Position numbers and translations under genes: made by a program
The notes under the pieces: model-generated
Database searches by the model: none
Told to the model about the DNA's origin: nothing
Seen by the model: only the letters and a program-made list of their open reading frames with translations
In this document: positions 43,519-50,677 of the stretch, piece by piece
Position numbering within the stretch: the first letter of the stretch is position 1
Layout: the number at the start of each line of letters is the position of its first letter
Assembly: GCF_900096565.1 (NCBI RefSeq)
Contig: NZ_FMYP01000022.1
Span: 1-50,677, forward strand
DNA: 50,677 nucleotides
Reading direction: 5' to 3'
Source: Williamwhitmania taraxaci
Lineage (GTDB): Bacteria > Bacteroidota > Bacteroidia > Bacteroidales > Williamwhitmaniaceae

Positions 43519-44121
43519 ATGGATTGGATGAACGATAAAGAGCTTATTGCGCAGATACAGGGTGGAAACACCAATGCATTCCGATTTCTGGTGAATCAGC
43601 ACCGAAAGTTGGTATGGCACATGGTGCTGCGTATGGTTCGGCATCACGAAGATGCAGAGGATATTTGTCAGGAGGTGTTTATTCGCGTATTCAAGAGTAT
43701 GGCAAAATATCGAGGCGATTCGAAGCTCTCCACCTGGATAGCGGCTATTGCCTACAACACCTGCCTCGATCATCTTAGGAAGAAAGGGAAGGCGTTTGTG
43801 ATGCACACCGATACGTTGCCAGAATCGCCAACAGGCAGCACCTCGCCATCCACACCGTGGGAGGAGTTGCAGCGTGGCGAGGTTAAGACGATTGTGCACG
43901 GCATTATTGAAAACCTTCCGCTCCACTATCGCACGGTGATTACGCTCTTCTACTTGGAGGAGTTCTCGATTCAGGAGATCGAGTCCATCACAGCCATGCA
44001 GGAGGGAACCATTAAAAATTACCTCCATCGCGGACGAAAGCTTATTCAGGAAGCAGTAGTAACCAATTTTCCCGAAATGGCTCGAATCGCACAACCAACT
44101 AACGATAATAAATTAGCATGA
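43519..44121 (+). CDS. ECF-type RNA polymerase sigma factor
   Basis: A 200-residue sigma-70 family factor of the extracytoplasmic-function class. Region 2 covers about 20-90 (EDAEDICQEVFIRVFKSM, the core-binding and -10 reading part). Region 4 covers about 125-180 (LPLHYRTVITLFYLEEFSIQEI, then EGTIKNYLHRGRKLI). A downstream ATG at 43528 is an alternative start. The gene just after it encodes a membrane protein of anti-sigma-like layout, separated by one base. It is likely held inactive at the membrane until a signal arrives. Confidence 0.92.
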   Translation: MDWMNDKELIAQIQGGNTNAFRFLVNQHRKLVWHMVLRMVRHHEDAEDICQEVFIRVFKSMAKYRGDSKLSTWIAAIAYNTCLDHLRKKGKAFVMHTDTLPESPTGSTSPSTPWEELQRGEVKTIVHGIIENLPLHYRTVITLFYLEEFSIQEIESITAMQEGTIKNYLHRGRKLIQEAVVTNFPEMARIAQPTNDNKLA

Positions 44122-44122
44122 T

Positions 44123-44482
44123 ATGAAAAGCGAAAACCTCGATCAGATTATCGACAGGGCGCTTTCGACCCCTCCCGAGAGGGAGATGCCCGATACCTTT
44201 ACCGAGCGCTTTATGCAACGGCTCGAAAAGCGAATTGCCCTCCGCGACATCCTTTTTGACTTTGGACTCAAGGTGGTCGTTACGGTAGGAGTGCTTATGG
44301 TGCTTGGCATGGTGTTTCTCTTCGTAAACTGGGGCAAAGAAATTCAGGATAATGAACTCGTTCAATATCTCCTCGAGAATATTGTTCCCATCGCCATGTT
44401 TTTGACAGGTATCGTCTTTACTTTTATTATCGATCAAGTGCTGTTGAGGTATTTTTTGCGCCGCAGAAATTTGGGTAGGTAA
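44123..44482 (+). CDS. Membrane protein, candidate anti-sigma factor
   Basis: A 119-residue protein with a soluble N-terminal region of about 45 residues and two membrane helices (about 50-70 and 85-105). The soluble part (MKSENLDQIIDRAL, then MPDTFTERFMQRLEKRI) resembles the short sigma-binding segment of Bacteroidota anti-sigma proteins in position, not in a recognised motif. The gene lies one base after the sigma factor and is clearly co-transcribed. No zinc-binding HxxxCxxC motif is present, so it is not a ZAS-type anti-sigma. The role is an inference from context. Confidence 0.68.
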   Translation: MKSENLDQIIDRALSTPPEREMPDTFTERFMQRLEKRIALRDILFDFGLKVVVTVGVLMVLGMVFLFVNWGKEIQDNELVQYLLENIVPIAMFLTGIVFTFIIDQVLLRYFLRRRNLGR

Positions 44483-44775
44483 ACCATCTTAATGCTTGGA
44501 CCTTCTTTATCTGGGTTGTAATAGCCTATGCGAGCATTTTGTAAATTGTTTTGCACAAATTGCCATTTGCGCCGTAGTTCCGATAATGATTACCGCTGCC
44601 ATCCTTTATATTCTCCCTACCGTGACTTCCCTTTTGGGTGTTTGTTTGCCCTAAAATGTTTGTATAACTTTCCACAATAAGTCGTTTATTTTTACGCGTT
44701 GGGGCGCATGGTTGCAACATTGCTTATGGTATTGCTGTTTAGCATTTCTAACAACTGAATTTAATAGGTGGAACT

Positions 44776-45591
44776 ATGAAAAGATTTTCAGGATTATTAT
44801 TCTCCATTTTAGTATTGAGCACCCTTGTTTCGAATGGGGCGGAACCCTTAATAAAACCTGCTATTCCGGCGTTATATGGGCAAGAAGTAACCTACGAGCT
44901 CGATGGTGTTGTAATGAAAGGCTATGCCATTTATAATGCAACCCTTACTGGACCTTTACCTGTAGTGCTGGTGGTGCCCGAATGGTGGGGCAACAACGAT
45001 TATGCACGCCAGCGTGCTACTATGCTTGCCCAGCAGGGTTACTTTGCATTTGCTGTAGATATGTATGGCGATGGAAAGATTGCCGAAACACCTCAGCAGG
45101 CGCAGGAATTTTCCTCTGTTCTTTATAAGAATCCCGCGCTTGCCCTATCTCGGTTGAAAGCCGCTTTAAAGCGAGCGGGAGAATTCCCTCAAGCCGATAT
45201 TACAAAGGTTGCCGCCATTGGCTACTGCTTTGGCGGATCTATGGTGCTAAATGCCGCAAAGATGGGCATGGATCTCAAGGGCGTTGTAAGCTTCCATGGT
45301 GGATTGGCTGGAGTTCCCGCCACAAAGGGCAGCGTGAAGGGTAAGATTTTAGTTTGCCACGGCGGTGCCGATACCTTTGTTCCCGAAGCGGATATTGTTA
45401 AGTTCCGTAAGAACCTCGACACCGAGAAAGTTGCCTATACTTTTACGGTTTATCCCGACGCAACCCACGCATTTACTAATCCCGAGGCCACTGAAATAGG
45501 AACAAAATTCAATATGCCTATTCGATACAACCCCGAAGCCGACTCCAAATCGTGGGACGAGATGTTGGCGTTTCTTAAGGGGCTCTTTTAG
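44776..45591 (+). CDS. Dienelactone hydrolase family protein, exported
   Basis: An alpha/beta hydrolase of the dienelactone hydrolase family, 271 residues, with a signal peptide (about 1-22). The catalytic triad fits the family: Cys151 as nucleophile in GYCFGG, Asp199 in GGADTFVP, and His231 in DATHAF. The Glu of the activation network may be in VPEWWG. The substrate is not known; such exported members are common in bacteria and rarely act on dienelactone. It is monocistronic, ending before a strong terminator hairpin. Confidence 0.88.
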   Translation: MKRFSGLLFSILVLSTLVSNGAEPLIKPAIPALYGQEVTYELDGVVMKGYAIYNATLTGPLPVVLVVPEWWGNNDYARQRATMLAQQGYFAFAVDMYGDGKIAETPQQAQEFSSVLYKNPALALSRLKAALKRAGEFPQADITKVAAIGYCFGGSMVLNAAKMGMDLKGVVSFHGGLAGVPATKGSVKGKILVCHGGADTFVPEADIVKFRKNLDTEKVAYTFTVYPDATHAFTNPEATEIGTKFNMPIRYNPEADSKSWDEMLAFLKGLF

Positions 45592-45696
45592 CCCTGATGA
45601 ACGGTGACAAGTATGATTGACGCAACTTTTCCTCCAACGATTACGCAGAAAGGCTTATAGCAACTTTATTTTAAGATGGAATGATATAAGAATTTA

Positions 45697-45726
45697 AAAA
45701 TGGACGCACAACGCTGCGTCCATTTT
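45697..45726. terminator. Bidirectional terminator
   Basis: A perfect 12-bp stem, AAAATGGACGCA (45697-45708) with TGCGTCCATTTT (45715-45726), and a 6-base loop. The A and T ends serve as run-off tracts in both directions. It lies between the convergent hydrolase and ABC permease genes. Confidence 0.85.
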
Positions 45727-45745
45727 CAAATCCTCAAATCGACAC

Positions 45746-48169
45746 CTATTCATACAGCAGCGAATCTACCGGATTAGCCGTTGCGGCCTTTATGGTTCGG
45801 TAGCTTATGGTTGCCAAGGCAATCACTATGGCAATGCCAAATCCAATAACAAAATCGAAAACACCCAAGTTTATTCGATAGTAGTAGTTCTGTAGCCAGC
45901 TGTTGCCAATGTAGAATGCAACAGGAATGGCAATGGCTGTTGAGATGGTAACCAGCACAATTATTTCCTTGGATATCAGGAAGAATATGCTGAATACCGA
46001 TGCTCCCATAGTTTTCCGAATTCCTATCTCCTTGGTGCGCTGCTCCACGGCAAATGAGGTGAGACCAAACAGCCCAAGGGCAGCAATAAAGATGGCCAAA
46101 ATGGCAAACAGCACCGCCATCTCCGCATTCTGGCGTTCCTCCTTGTAGAGTCGGACAAAATCTTTATCCAAGAAGAAATAGTTCAGCGGATCGTTGGATG
46201 TAAATTCCTTCCATACCCCTTCAATCCCCGCTATTGTTTTCTTCATATCTTTTGGAGCCACCTTAATGGTAATATATCCCCAATTGAACCCCTCCTTCTT
46301 GAAGCGGAATACATGTGGATTGATTCTCGACTGCAGCGATTCAAAGTTGAAGTCCTTCACCACCCCAATCACCGGCATATACTCTTTTTTGGTTACATCT
46401 TCCGAGGGCGTAATAAAGCGGGTAGTGAGCGGGGTTACAAGAGTAAACTGTTTTACAGCGCTTTCGTTTATTACACAGCCATCCTTATCGGTTGCGAAAT
46501 CATCGTTAAAGAACCTGCCGGAGATCATCTTATGTCCATAGGTTTCCAAATAGTCATAATCCACCCATACGGTTTGCATCAGGAACGTTTCCTGTTCACG
46601 CCCCTCCATCATATAGCTATTATTATTGTTGCCATGGCCTGGCACGGCGGTTGAGGAGGCCACCTTTATCACTCCGGGAATCTTATTCAGCGCATCCTTA
46701 AATGCAGTTATGCGATCGCCAATGGTTTCGGCGCGGGTAATCACCATCAGCTGTTCCTTATTAAAGCCAAGATCCTTCTTAAGCATAAAGCTAATCTGTC
46801 TGAACATAATGCTGGTTCCCACAATCAGGATAATGGATATGGTAAATTGAATCACTACCAGTAAGCTTCGGAGCTTACCATTTTTCATGCTGCCCTTTAC
46901 TTTACCCTTCAGAACCTCATACGGATTAAATGAGGAGAGAAAGAATGCTGGATAGCTGCCGGCAAATAGTCCAATTATTAGGGAGAAGAGCAATAGTCCG
47001 GGAAGAATATACCAGCTGCCGAGATAGTCGATTTTTAATTCTGCATCCAGTAAACTATTGAAGTAGGGCATAGCCAGCTCAACTATTAGGATGGCAAAAA
47101 CAAGGGCAATCGTAGTTAGCAGCATCGATTCTGCAATAAACTGGCTAATAAGCATACCGCGCGAGGAACCACATACCTTCTTCATACCCACTTCCTTTGC
47201 GCGTTTGGCTGCTTGTGCCGTGGATAGGTTCATAAAGTTGATGGCTGCAATTACGATGATTAAAAGTGCGATGCTTCCAAAAATCAGTAAATACTTTGGA
47301 TCGCTGGGCGCCTTCATGTCCTGCTGGATGGATGGATCAAGGTGTATATCCTCCAGGGCTTGCAGGTTCATGTCATATCTATTGCCTTTGGCAAGAAACT
47401 CCTCCATGGATAATCCCAGGTACTGGAGTATTTGTGGACCAACATACTTTTTCAACAGGGCGGGTATTTTTGCTTCAACCTGTTTTGCTTTAGTATTTGG
47501 TTTTAGAAGCAGGTAAGTATTAAAGCTGTTGCTGGTCCATTCGTTATCGTTGGCACGCTTGTTGGTCATAAACGAGCCAATAACGCTCACCTTAAGATGT
47601 GATGTCTCCGGCACGTCTGCCATTACACCGGTTACGCGGTACATCACCGTATCGTCGCCCACCTTCAGCAGCTTATCCATCGGGTTCTCCTGTCCAAAGA
47701 TTTTCTTTGCGGTGGTAGCGGACAGAACCAATGTGTGCGATGCATTTAGCACGCTCTTCTTCTCGCCTGATAGCAGCGGAATCGAAAAGATATTGAAGAA
47801 CGACGAGTCGGCCTCTACAAAGTCTTTCTCTATAAAACTTTGATTCCCATTCTTGAGTATCGTTTGACCCCAGCTGTTTAGCCGCACAAAATCTTCAACC
47901 TCGGCAAACTCCCTCAGCATTGTGGGACCCATGGGCGATGCCGAGGAAGATACCTTTAACTCCTGTCCACCAATTTTTCCATTAAGTACTAAGCGATAAA
48001 TCCTATCGCCCTTTTCATTGAACTTATCGAAGCTAACCTCGTGCACCACAAACAGAATAATCACAAGGCTACATGCAATGCCAATGGCCAATCCCAATAC
48101 ATTGATGGCCACATAGCCCTTTTGACGATTCATTGCCCGGAGGCTATGCTTAAACAGATTCTTGAACAT
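45746..48169 (-). CDS. ABC transporter permease (FtsX/MacB type)
   Basis: An inner membrane protein of 807 residues with the double FtsX/MacB arrangement. A first helix (about 20-42) is followed by a large periplasmic domain (about 45-280) and three helices. A second helix-periplasmic domain unit and three C-terminal helices follow. The N-terminus MFKNLFKHSLRAMNRQKGYVAINVLGLAIG fragments into MFKNLFKHSLRAM and the membrane start, a common Bacteroidota pattern. The motifs KRAKEVGMKKVCGSSRG and QRTKEIGIRKTMGAS after the helix groups mark the two FtsX domains. No ATPase gene is adjacent, so the partner must be elsewhere. Such permeases often act in mechanotransmission or export of peptides and drugs. 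Confidence 0.92.
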   Translation of the reverse strand: MFKNLFKHSLRAMNRQKGYVAINVLGLAIGIACSLVIILFVVHEVSFDKFNEKGDRIYRLVLNGKIGGQELKVSSSASPMGPTMLREFAEVEDFVRLNSWGQTILKNGNQSFIEKDFVEADSSFFNIFSIPLLSGEKKSVLNASHTLVLSATTAKKIFGQENPMDKLLKVGDDTVMYRVTGVMADVPETSHLKVSVIGSFMTNKRANDNEWTSNSFNTYLLLKPNTKAKQVEAKIPALLKKYVGPQILQYLGLSMEEFLAKGNRYDMNLQALEDIHLDPSIQQDMKAPSDPKYLLIFGSIALLIIVIAAINFMNLSTAQAAKRAKEVGMKKVCGSSRGMLISQFIAESMLLTTIALVFAILIVELAMPYFNSLLDAELKIDYLGSWYILPGLLLFSLIIGLFAGSYPAFFLSSFNPYEVLKGKVKGSMKNGKLRSLLVVIQFTISIILIVGTSIMFRQISFMLKKDLGFNKEQLMVITRAETIGDRITAFKDALNKIPGVIKVASSTAVPGHGNNNNSYMMEGREQETFLMQTVWVDYDYLETYGHKMISGRFFNDDFATDKDGCVINESAVKQFTLVTPLTTRFITPSEDVTKKEYMPVIGVVKDFNFESLQSRINPHVFRFKKEGFNWGYITIKVAPKDMKKTIAGIEGVWKEFTSNDPLNYFFLDKDFVRLYKEERQNAEMAVLFAILAIFIAALGLFGLTSFAVEQRTKEIGIRKTMGASVFSIFFLISKEIIVLVTISTAIAIPVAFYIGNSWLQNYYYRINLGVFDFVIGFGIAIVIALATISYRTIKAATANPVDSLLYE

Positions 48170-48508
48170 AGTAATATTGGATAAATGCTTGAAAAACGTC
48201 TCTATTCCTCTTACAAAACGAAAGTCTTTTACAATTGCTGCTTCCTTACATCCTATTAGATGTAATTGGTCACCGAAAAGTTACAATATATTTCGAAGAA
48301 TTAGAATTTGATGAGAATTCGACATTATTAGCAACCATTTCGCGTTCATAAACCGATAATTACACGGCATCCGGCAATCAATACACCGCAACAACATGCG
48401 CCGCGTGGTAAACGCAGCCGAATTCATTCAGCTAGTTCGTAGACTACCTACCCTCTAAATCTCCCCAACGGGACGCCCTTGCACGTTTGGTTAGGTTTTG
48501 TGGCAAGA
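48170..48508. other. Intergenic region before the tandem array
   Basis: About 340 bases with no credible gene. A 20-codon frame near 48395 (ATGCGCCGCGTGG onward) has no recognisable match and is probably chance. The promoter of the ABC permease gene should lie at the left side. Confidence 0.35.
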
Positions 48509-48964
48509 ACAGTCCGAGCGCGACTATTATGCGGAAGAAAAGAAGTCGCACCCGGACTAGTTCGCTTTCCCCGCCACTACCTTCTAGCCTTCGCAGAACC
48601 CAGAAGCGTTTATTCGTAGTATAGTGCCACCAACTTATTCTTTGTTGTGCGTAACCTGACGGGGTGACTCCTCTCTCGGAAGAAAAGTCACCCCGTCAGT
48701 GGTAAATGCCTTAGGGTTTACGGTAAACCCCGGCGGGGTTTCATGTTTATAGAAACAGCCGAATCCGCGAACCTTCGACCCCAGCTGGGGTCGCATAGCT
48801 ACATACATTATCTTTCTATAAACATGCGATGCCTCCGGCATCAAGCCCGTAGGGCTTAAATTTGAATAGCCACAGGTGAAACCTGTGGTCAACGATACCC
48901 AAAATGCACCAACCCCGAATGGGGTTGAATATCTATGGTAAGGTGAGTGTTGATATTTTTATGC
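48509..48964. repeat. ~457-bp hairpin-rich tandem repeat, unit 1
   Basis: The first of three adjacent units with the same order of stems. In this unit they are: 48511-48525 with 48544-48558 (13 of 15 pairs); 48656-48669 with 48686-48699 (14 bp); GGGTTTA/TAAACCC at 48714-48730; AAACCCC/GGGGTTT at 48725-48741, overlapping the previous; 48742-48755 with 48813-48826 (14 bp), enclosing the palindrome CGACCCCAGCTGGGGTCG (48776-48793); GATGCC/GGCATC (48828-48842); AAGCCC/GGGCTT (48843-48857); CCACAGGT/ACCTGTGG (48870-48888); CAACCCC/GGGGTTG (48910-48927). No frame in the unit encodes a recognisable protein. Confidence 0.9.
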
Positions 48965-49421
48965 ACAGTCCGAGCGCGACTATTATGCGGAAGAAAAGAA
49001 GTCGCACCCAGACTAGTTCGCTTCCCCCGCCACTACCTTCTATCGTTCGCAGAACCTAGAAGCGTTTATACTTAGTATAGTGCCATCAACTTATTCTTTG
49101 TTGTGTGTACCCTGACGGGGTGACTCCTCTCGCGGAAGAAAGGTCACCCCGTCAGTGGTAAATGCATCAGGGGTTCACGGTAAACCCCGGCGGGGTTTCA
49201 TGTTTATAGAAACAGCCGAATCCGCGAACGTTCCACCCCAGCTGGGGTCGCATAGCTGCATACATTATCTTTCTATAAACATGCGATGCCTCCGGCATCA
49301 AGCCCGTAGGGCTTAAATGTTAATAGCCACAGGTGAAACCTGTGGTCAACGATACCCAAAATGCACCAACCCCGAATGGGGTTGAATATCTATGGTAAGG
49401 TGAGTGGTGATATTTTTATGC
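48965..49421. repeat. ~457-bp hairpin-rich tandem repeat, unit 2
   Basis: The second unit, beginning with the same ACAGTCCGAG 456 bases after unit 1. It keeps all stems apart from small changes: one extra mismatch in the first stem, GGTC in place of AGTC in the second, and a C in place of G at the left edge of the large palindrome. The four short hairpins at the 3' side are unchanged. Confidence 0.9.
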
Positions 49422-49875
49422 ACAGTCCGAGCGCGACTATTATGCGGAAGAAAAGAAGTCGCACCCGGACTAGTTCGCTTTCCCCGCCACTACCTTCTAG
49501 CGTTCGCAGAACCTAGTAGCGTTTATTCGTAGTATAGTGCCACCAACTCTTTTTTTGATGTGTGTAACCTGTCGGGGTGACTCCTCTCGCGTAAGAAAAG
49601 TCACCCCGTCAGTGTTAAATGCATTAGGGGTTCACGGCAAACTCCAGCGGGGTTTCATGTTTATAGAAACAGCCGAATCCACAAACGTTCCACCCCAGCT
49701 GGGGTCGCATAGCTACATACATTATCTTTCTATAAACATGCGATGCCTCCGGCATCAAGCCCGTAGGGCTTAAATCTGAATAGCCACAGGTGAAACCTGT
49801 GGTCAACGATACCCAAAATGCACCAACCCCGAATGGGGTTGAATATCTATGGCGAGGTGAGTGTTGATATTTTCA
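49422..49875. repeat. ~457-bp hairpin-rich tandem repeat, unit 3
   Basis: The third unit starts 457 bases after unit 2 and ends near 49875, where it changes abruptly into a tyrosine-recombinase tail. It has more differences than unit 2, for example a broken AAACCCC arm (AAACTCC) and one mismatch in the 14-bp stem, but the enclosing ATGTTTATAGAAA stem and the 3' hairpins are intact. Confidence 0.88.
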
Positions 49876-49975
49876 GGAGCTGATAGAGCACATGAATATC
49901 AAGACAACCAAGATCTACACGAATATGAGCATAACAGGCTTGAAAAGAACTCGCTCACCTTTTGATGACTTGTAA
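49868..49975 (+). pseudogene. C-terminal remnant of a tyrosine recombinase (integrase)
   Basis: The frame ending at TAA 49973-49975 encodes about 33 residues, QELIEHMNIKTTKIYT followed by NMSITG and then RSPFDDL. This is the end of a phage-integrase/XerD-type recombinase: LIEHMNIKTTKIYT holds the conserved His region and the catalytic Tyr, and SPFDDL is a typical Bacteroidota integrase end. A stop in frame at 49865-49867 and the repeat unit cut off the rest. Only the last part of the catalytic domain remains, so it is inactive. Confidence 0.75.
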
Positions 49976-50045
49976 TTATTTTGCTTCCTTTGGTATAAGA
50001 AATAAACCGCACTAAAGGTGTGTTTATACATACCAAAAGGGGTGG

Positions 50046-50070
50046 ATAAACGGACATTTTGTCCGTTTAT
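50046..50070. promoter_or_regulatory. Perfect 11-bp inverted repeat upstream of the PIN-like gene
   Basis: ATAAACGGACA (50046-50056) and TGTCCGTTTAT (50060-50070) are perfect complements around a 3-base loop, 35 bases before the ATG at 50105. It is too short of T runs to be a good terminator. An operator for an autoregulated toxin-antitoxin-type or defence gene is possible but unproven. Confidence 0.5.
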
Positions 50071-50104
50071 AAACAAGTTAGCTGTCATTATAAACAAGAC
50101 GACT

Positions 50105-50319
50105 ATGAACATAGCATTAGACACGAATATTTGGATTTACCTCACTAAGGACACTTTTTTTGAACTTTGGACGAAATTCAAAGAGATGAAAGAAAATGGG
50201 GAAGTTAAAGTTCTTGTGAACGATATCATCCTAAAAGAATGGGCAAGAAATAAGCCGACAACAATCAAGACACTGACAAATAACATTAAGAACGAATACA
50301 AATCGGCATTAAATCTTTC
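50105..50319 (+). pseudogene. PIN-like ribonuclease domain gene, cut by IS insertion
   Basis: Begins MNIALDTNIWIYLTKD, the usual start of PIN-domain proteins, in which the Asp of LDTN binds the catalytic metal. The next conserved parts (VLVNDIILKEWARNK) fit the first half of the domain. The frame is interrupted at 50320 by the IS tip, after 71-72 codons; normal PIN proteins have 130 or more. The IS adds a few unrelated codons until a stop at 50365. The rest of the gene may exist beyond the other IS end, outside the window. A partner antitoxin is not visible upstream. Confidence 0.7.
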
Positions 50320-50677
50320 GGCTCTATTCAGTGATAATGTTGTTGCAAAAATTTGCTTATCTTAGTGGAAAGTCTCTATGATATGACAATAATTGAACAA
50401 ATCCGAGAACTCGCAAAACAGTTGACAGAACAAGAGCGCGTTACGGTAATGCGGGAGCTGAAAAATACGGATGCATCACTTACGGCTCAGCTGGGGGAGG
50501 CGAAAGTCTGCCCCCACTGCTCGAGCAGCATGATCATTAAGCACAGCATGTTCAATGGGAGGCAGCGCTCCAAGTGCAAAACGTGCGGCAAGACCTTTAC
50601 TATGCTTACCGGAACGCCCATACACGGGTTGAAAAAGGTTTCACTTTGGCAGGATTACTGCACGTCCATGATGAGTG
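50320..50677 (+). mobile_element. IS1595-type insertion sequence, right copy (5' end only)
   Basis: The left tip GGCTCTATTCAGTG starts at 50320. The sequence to 50606 is the exact reverse complement of 1-287 as far as I can read, and it then continues to the window end inside the transposase. It is inserted in the PIN-like gene. Confidence 0.85.
50383..50677 (+). CDS. IS1595-type transposase, N-terminal part
   Basis: Starts at ATG 50383 (MTIIEQIRELAKQLTEQE) and runs off the right edge after about 98 codons. The zinc ribbon CPHCSSSMIIKH with CKTCGKTFTML is followed by a segment TGTPIHGLKKVSLWQDY, as in IS1595-family transposases before the DDE core. The first 74 codons equal the left-hand copy at 1-224. 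Confidence 0.82.
   Translation, partial: MTIIEQIRELAKQLTEQERVTVMRELKNTDASLTAQLGEAKVCPHCSSSMIIKHSMFNGRQRSKCKTCGKTFTMLTGTPIHGLKKVSLWQDYCTSMMS

Noticed and set aside
43516-44094. A 192-codon open frame on the minus strand opposite the ECF sigma gene
   Set aside because: It mirrors a clear sigma factor and its translation has no family features.
48635-49806. Short frames inside the array units (for example 48635-48892, 49537-49773)
   Set aside because: They cross the hairpins, vary between units through stop changes, and encode nothing recognisable.
48509-49875. Integron attC array beside an integrase remnant
   Set aside because: Units are near-identical to each other, about 457 bp, and lack cassette genes and the attC core sites that I would expect.
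1-50677. tRNA or rRNA genes
   Set aside because: I found no cloverleaf-like sequence with the expected T-loop and no rRNA-like stretch by reading both strands; a program search could still find one.

Overview
The window looks like a stretch of a Bacteroidota chromosome, probably from the Bacteroidales/Marinilabiliales side. Supporting signs are a TonB-dependent receptor with a carboxypeptidase-like N-terminal domain, a LytS/LytR-type pair, tandem OMPLA-type phospholipases, FtsX/MacB-type permeases, weak Shine-Dalgarno sequences and a few TAnnTTTG-like -7 boxes. Both ends lie inside copies of the same IS1595-type insertion sequence in opposite orientation, so the window is probably a contig that stops in a repeat.

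Layout. 1-287: left IS end. 582-9159 (+): Na/Pi cotransporter, GNAT-like protein, an exported unknown, L-serine dehydratase, an AlaX-type editing enzyme, the tail of a lost FMN-binding protein, and TatA/TatC. 9276-18111 (-): a respiratory block read from right to left. It encodes a Tat-exported multi-cluster Fe-S protein, an NrfD-type membrane subunit, a membrane-anchored cytochrome c, a DoxX-like protein, a SCO copper chaperone, and a caa3-type cytochrome c oxidase (I, III, IV, II with fused cytochrome c) with heme O synthase. 18583-25761 (+): TonB receptor, TPR-like protein, sensor kinase/LytTR regulator, a degenerate receiver and an MCP. 25855-30572 (-): two OMPLA paralogues and RNase R. 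30845-39244 (+): glycosyltransferase, YbaK, LURP-one/scramblase-like protein, and sbcD and sbcC separated by a GxxExxY gene with flanking repeats, then ogt. 39412-45591: a 21-bp minisatellite, small membrane and exported proteins, a SanA-like protein, an ECF sigma factor with a probable membrane partner, and a dienelactone hydrolase. 45746-48169 (-): an ABC permease. 48509-49875: three tandem copies of a ~457-bp, hairpin-rich, apparently non-coding unit. The end holds a tyrosine-recombinase tail and a PIN-like gene cut by the right IS copy.

How the genes fit together. The best candidate for an unusual system is the respiratory block. The Fe-S/NrfD/cytochrome c trio sits where a full alternative complex III might be expected. 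I see no molybdopterin-like large subunit and no multiheme cytochrome. The Fe-S protein lacks one expected cysteine in its first and fourth motifs. Electrons could pass from quinol through this small complex to the A2-type caa3 oxidase. TatAC, encoded just beyond the block, could export the Fe-S subunit, which carries a twin-arginine signal. Two other loci deserve attention: the GxxExxY cassette inside the sbcDC operon, and the tandem hairpin array that abuts the recombinase remnant.
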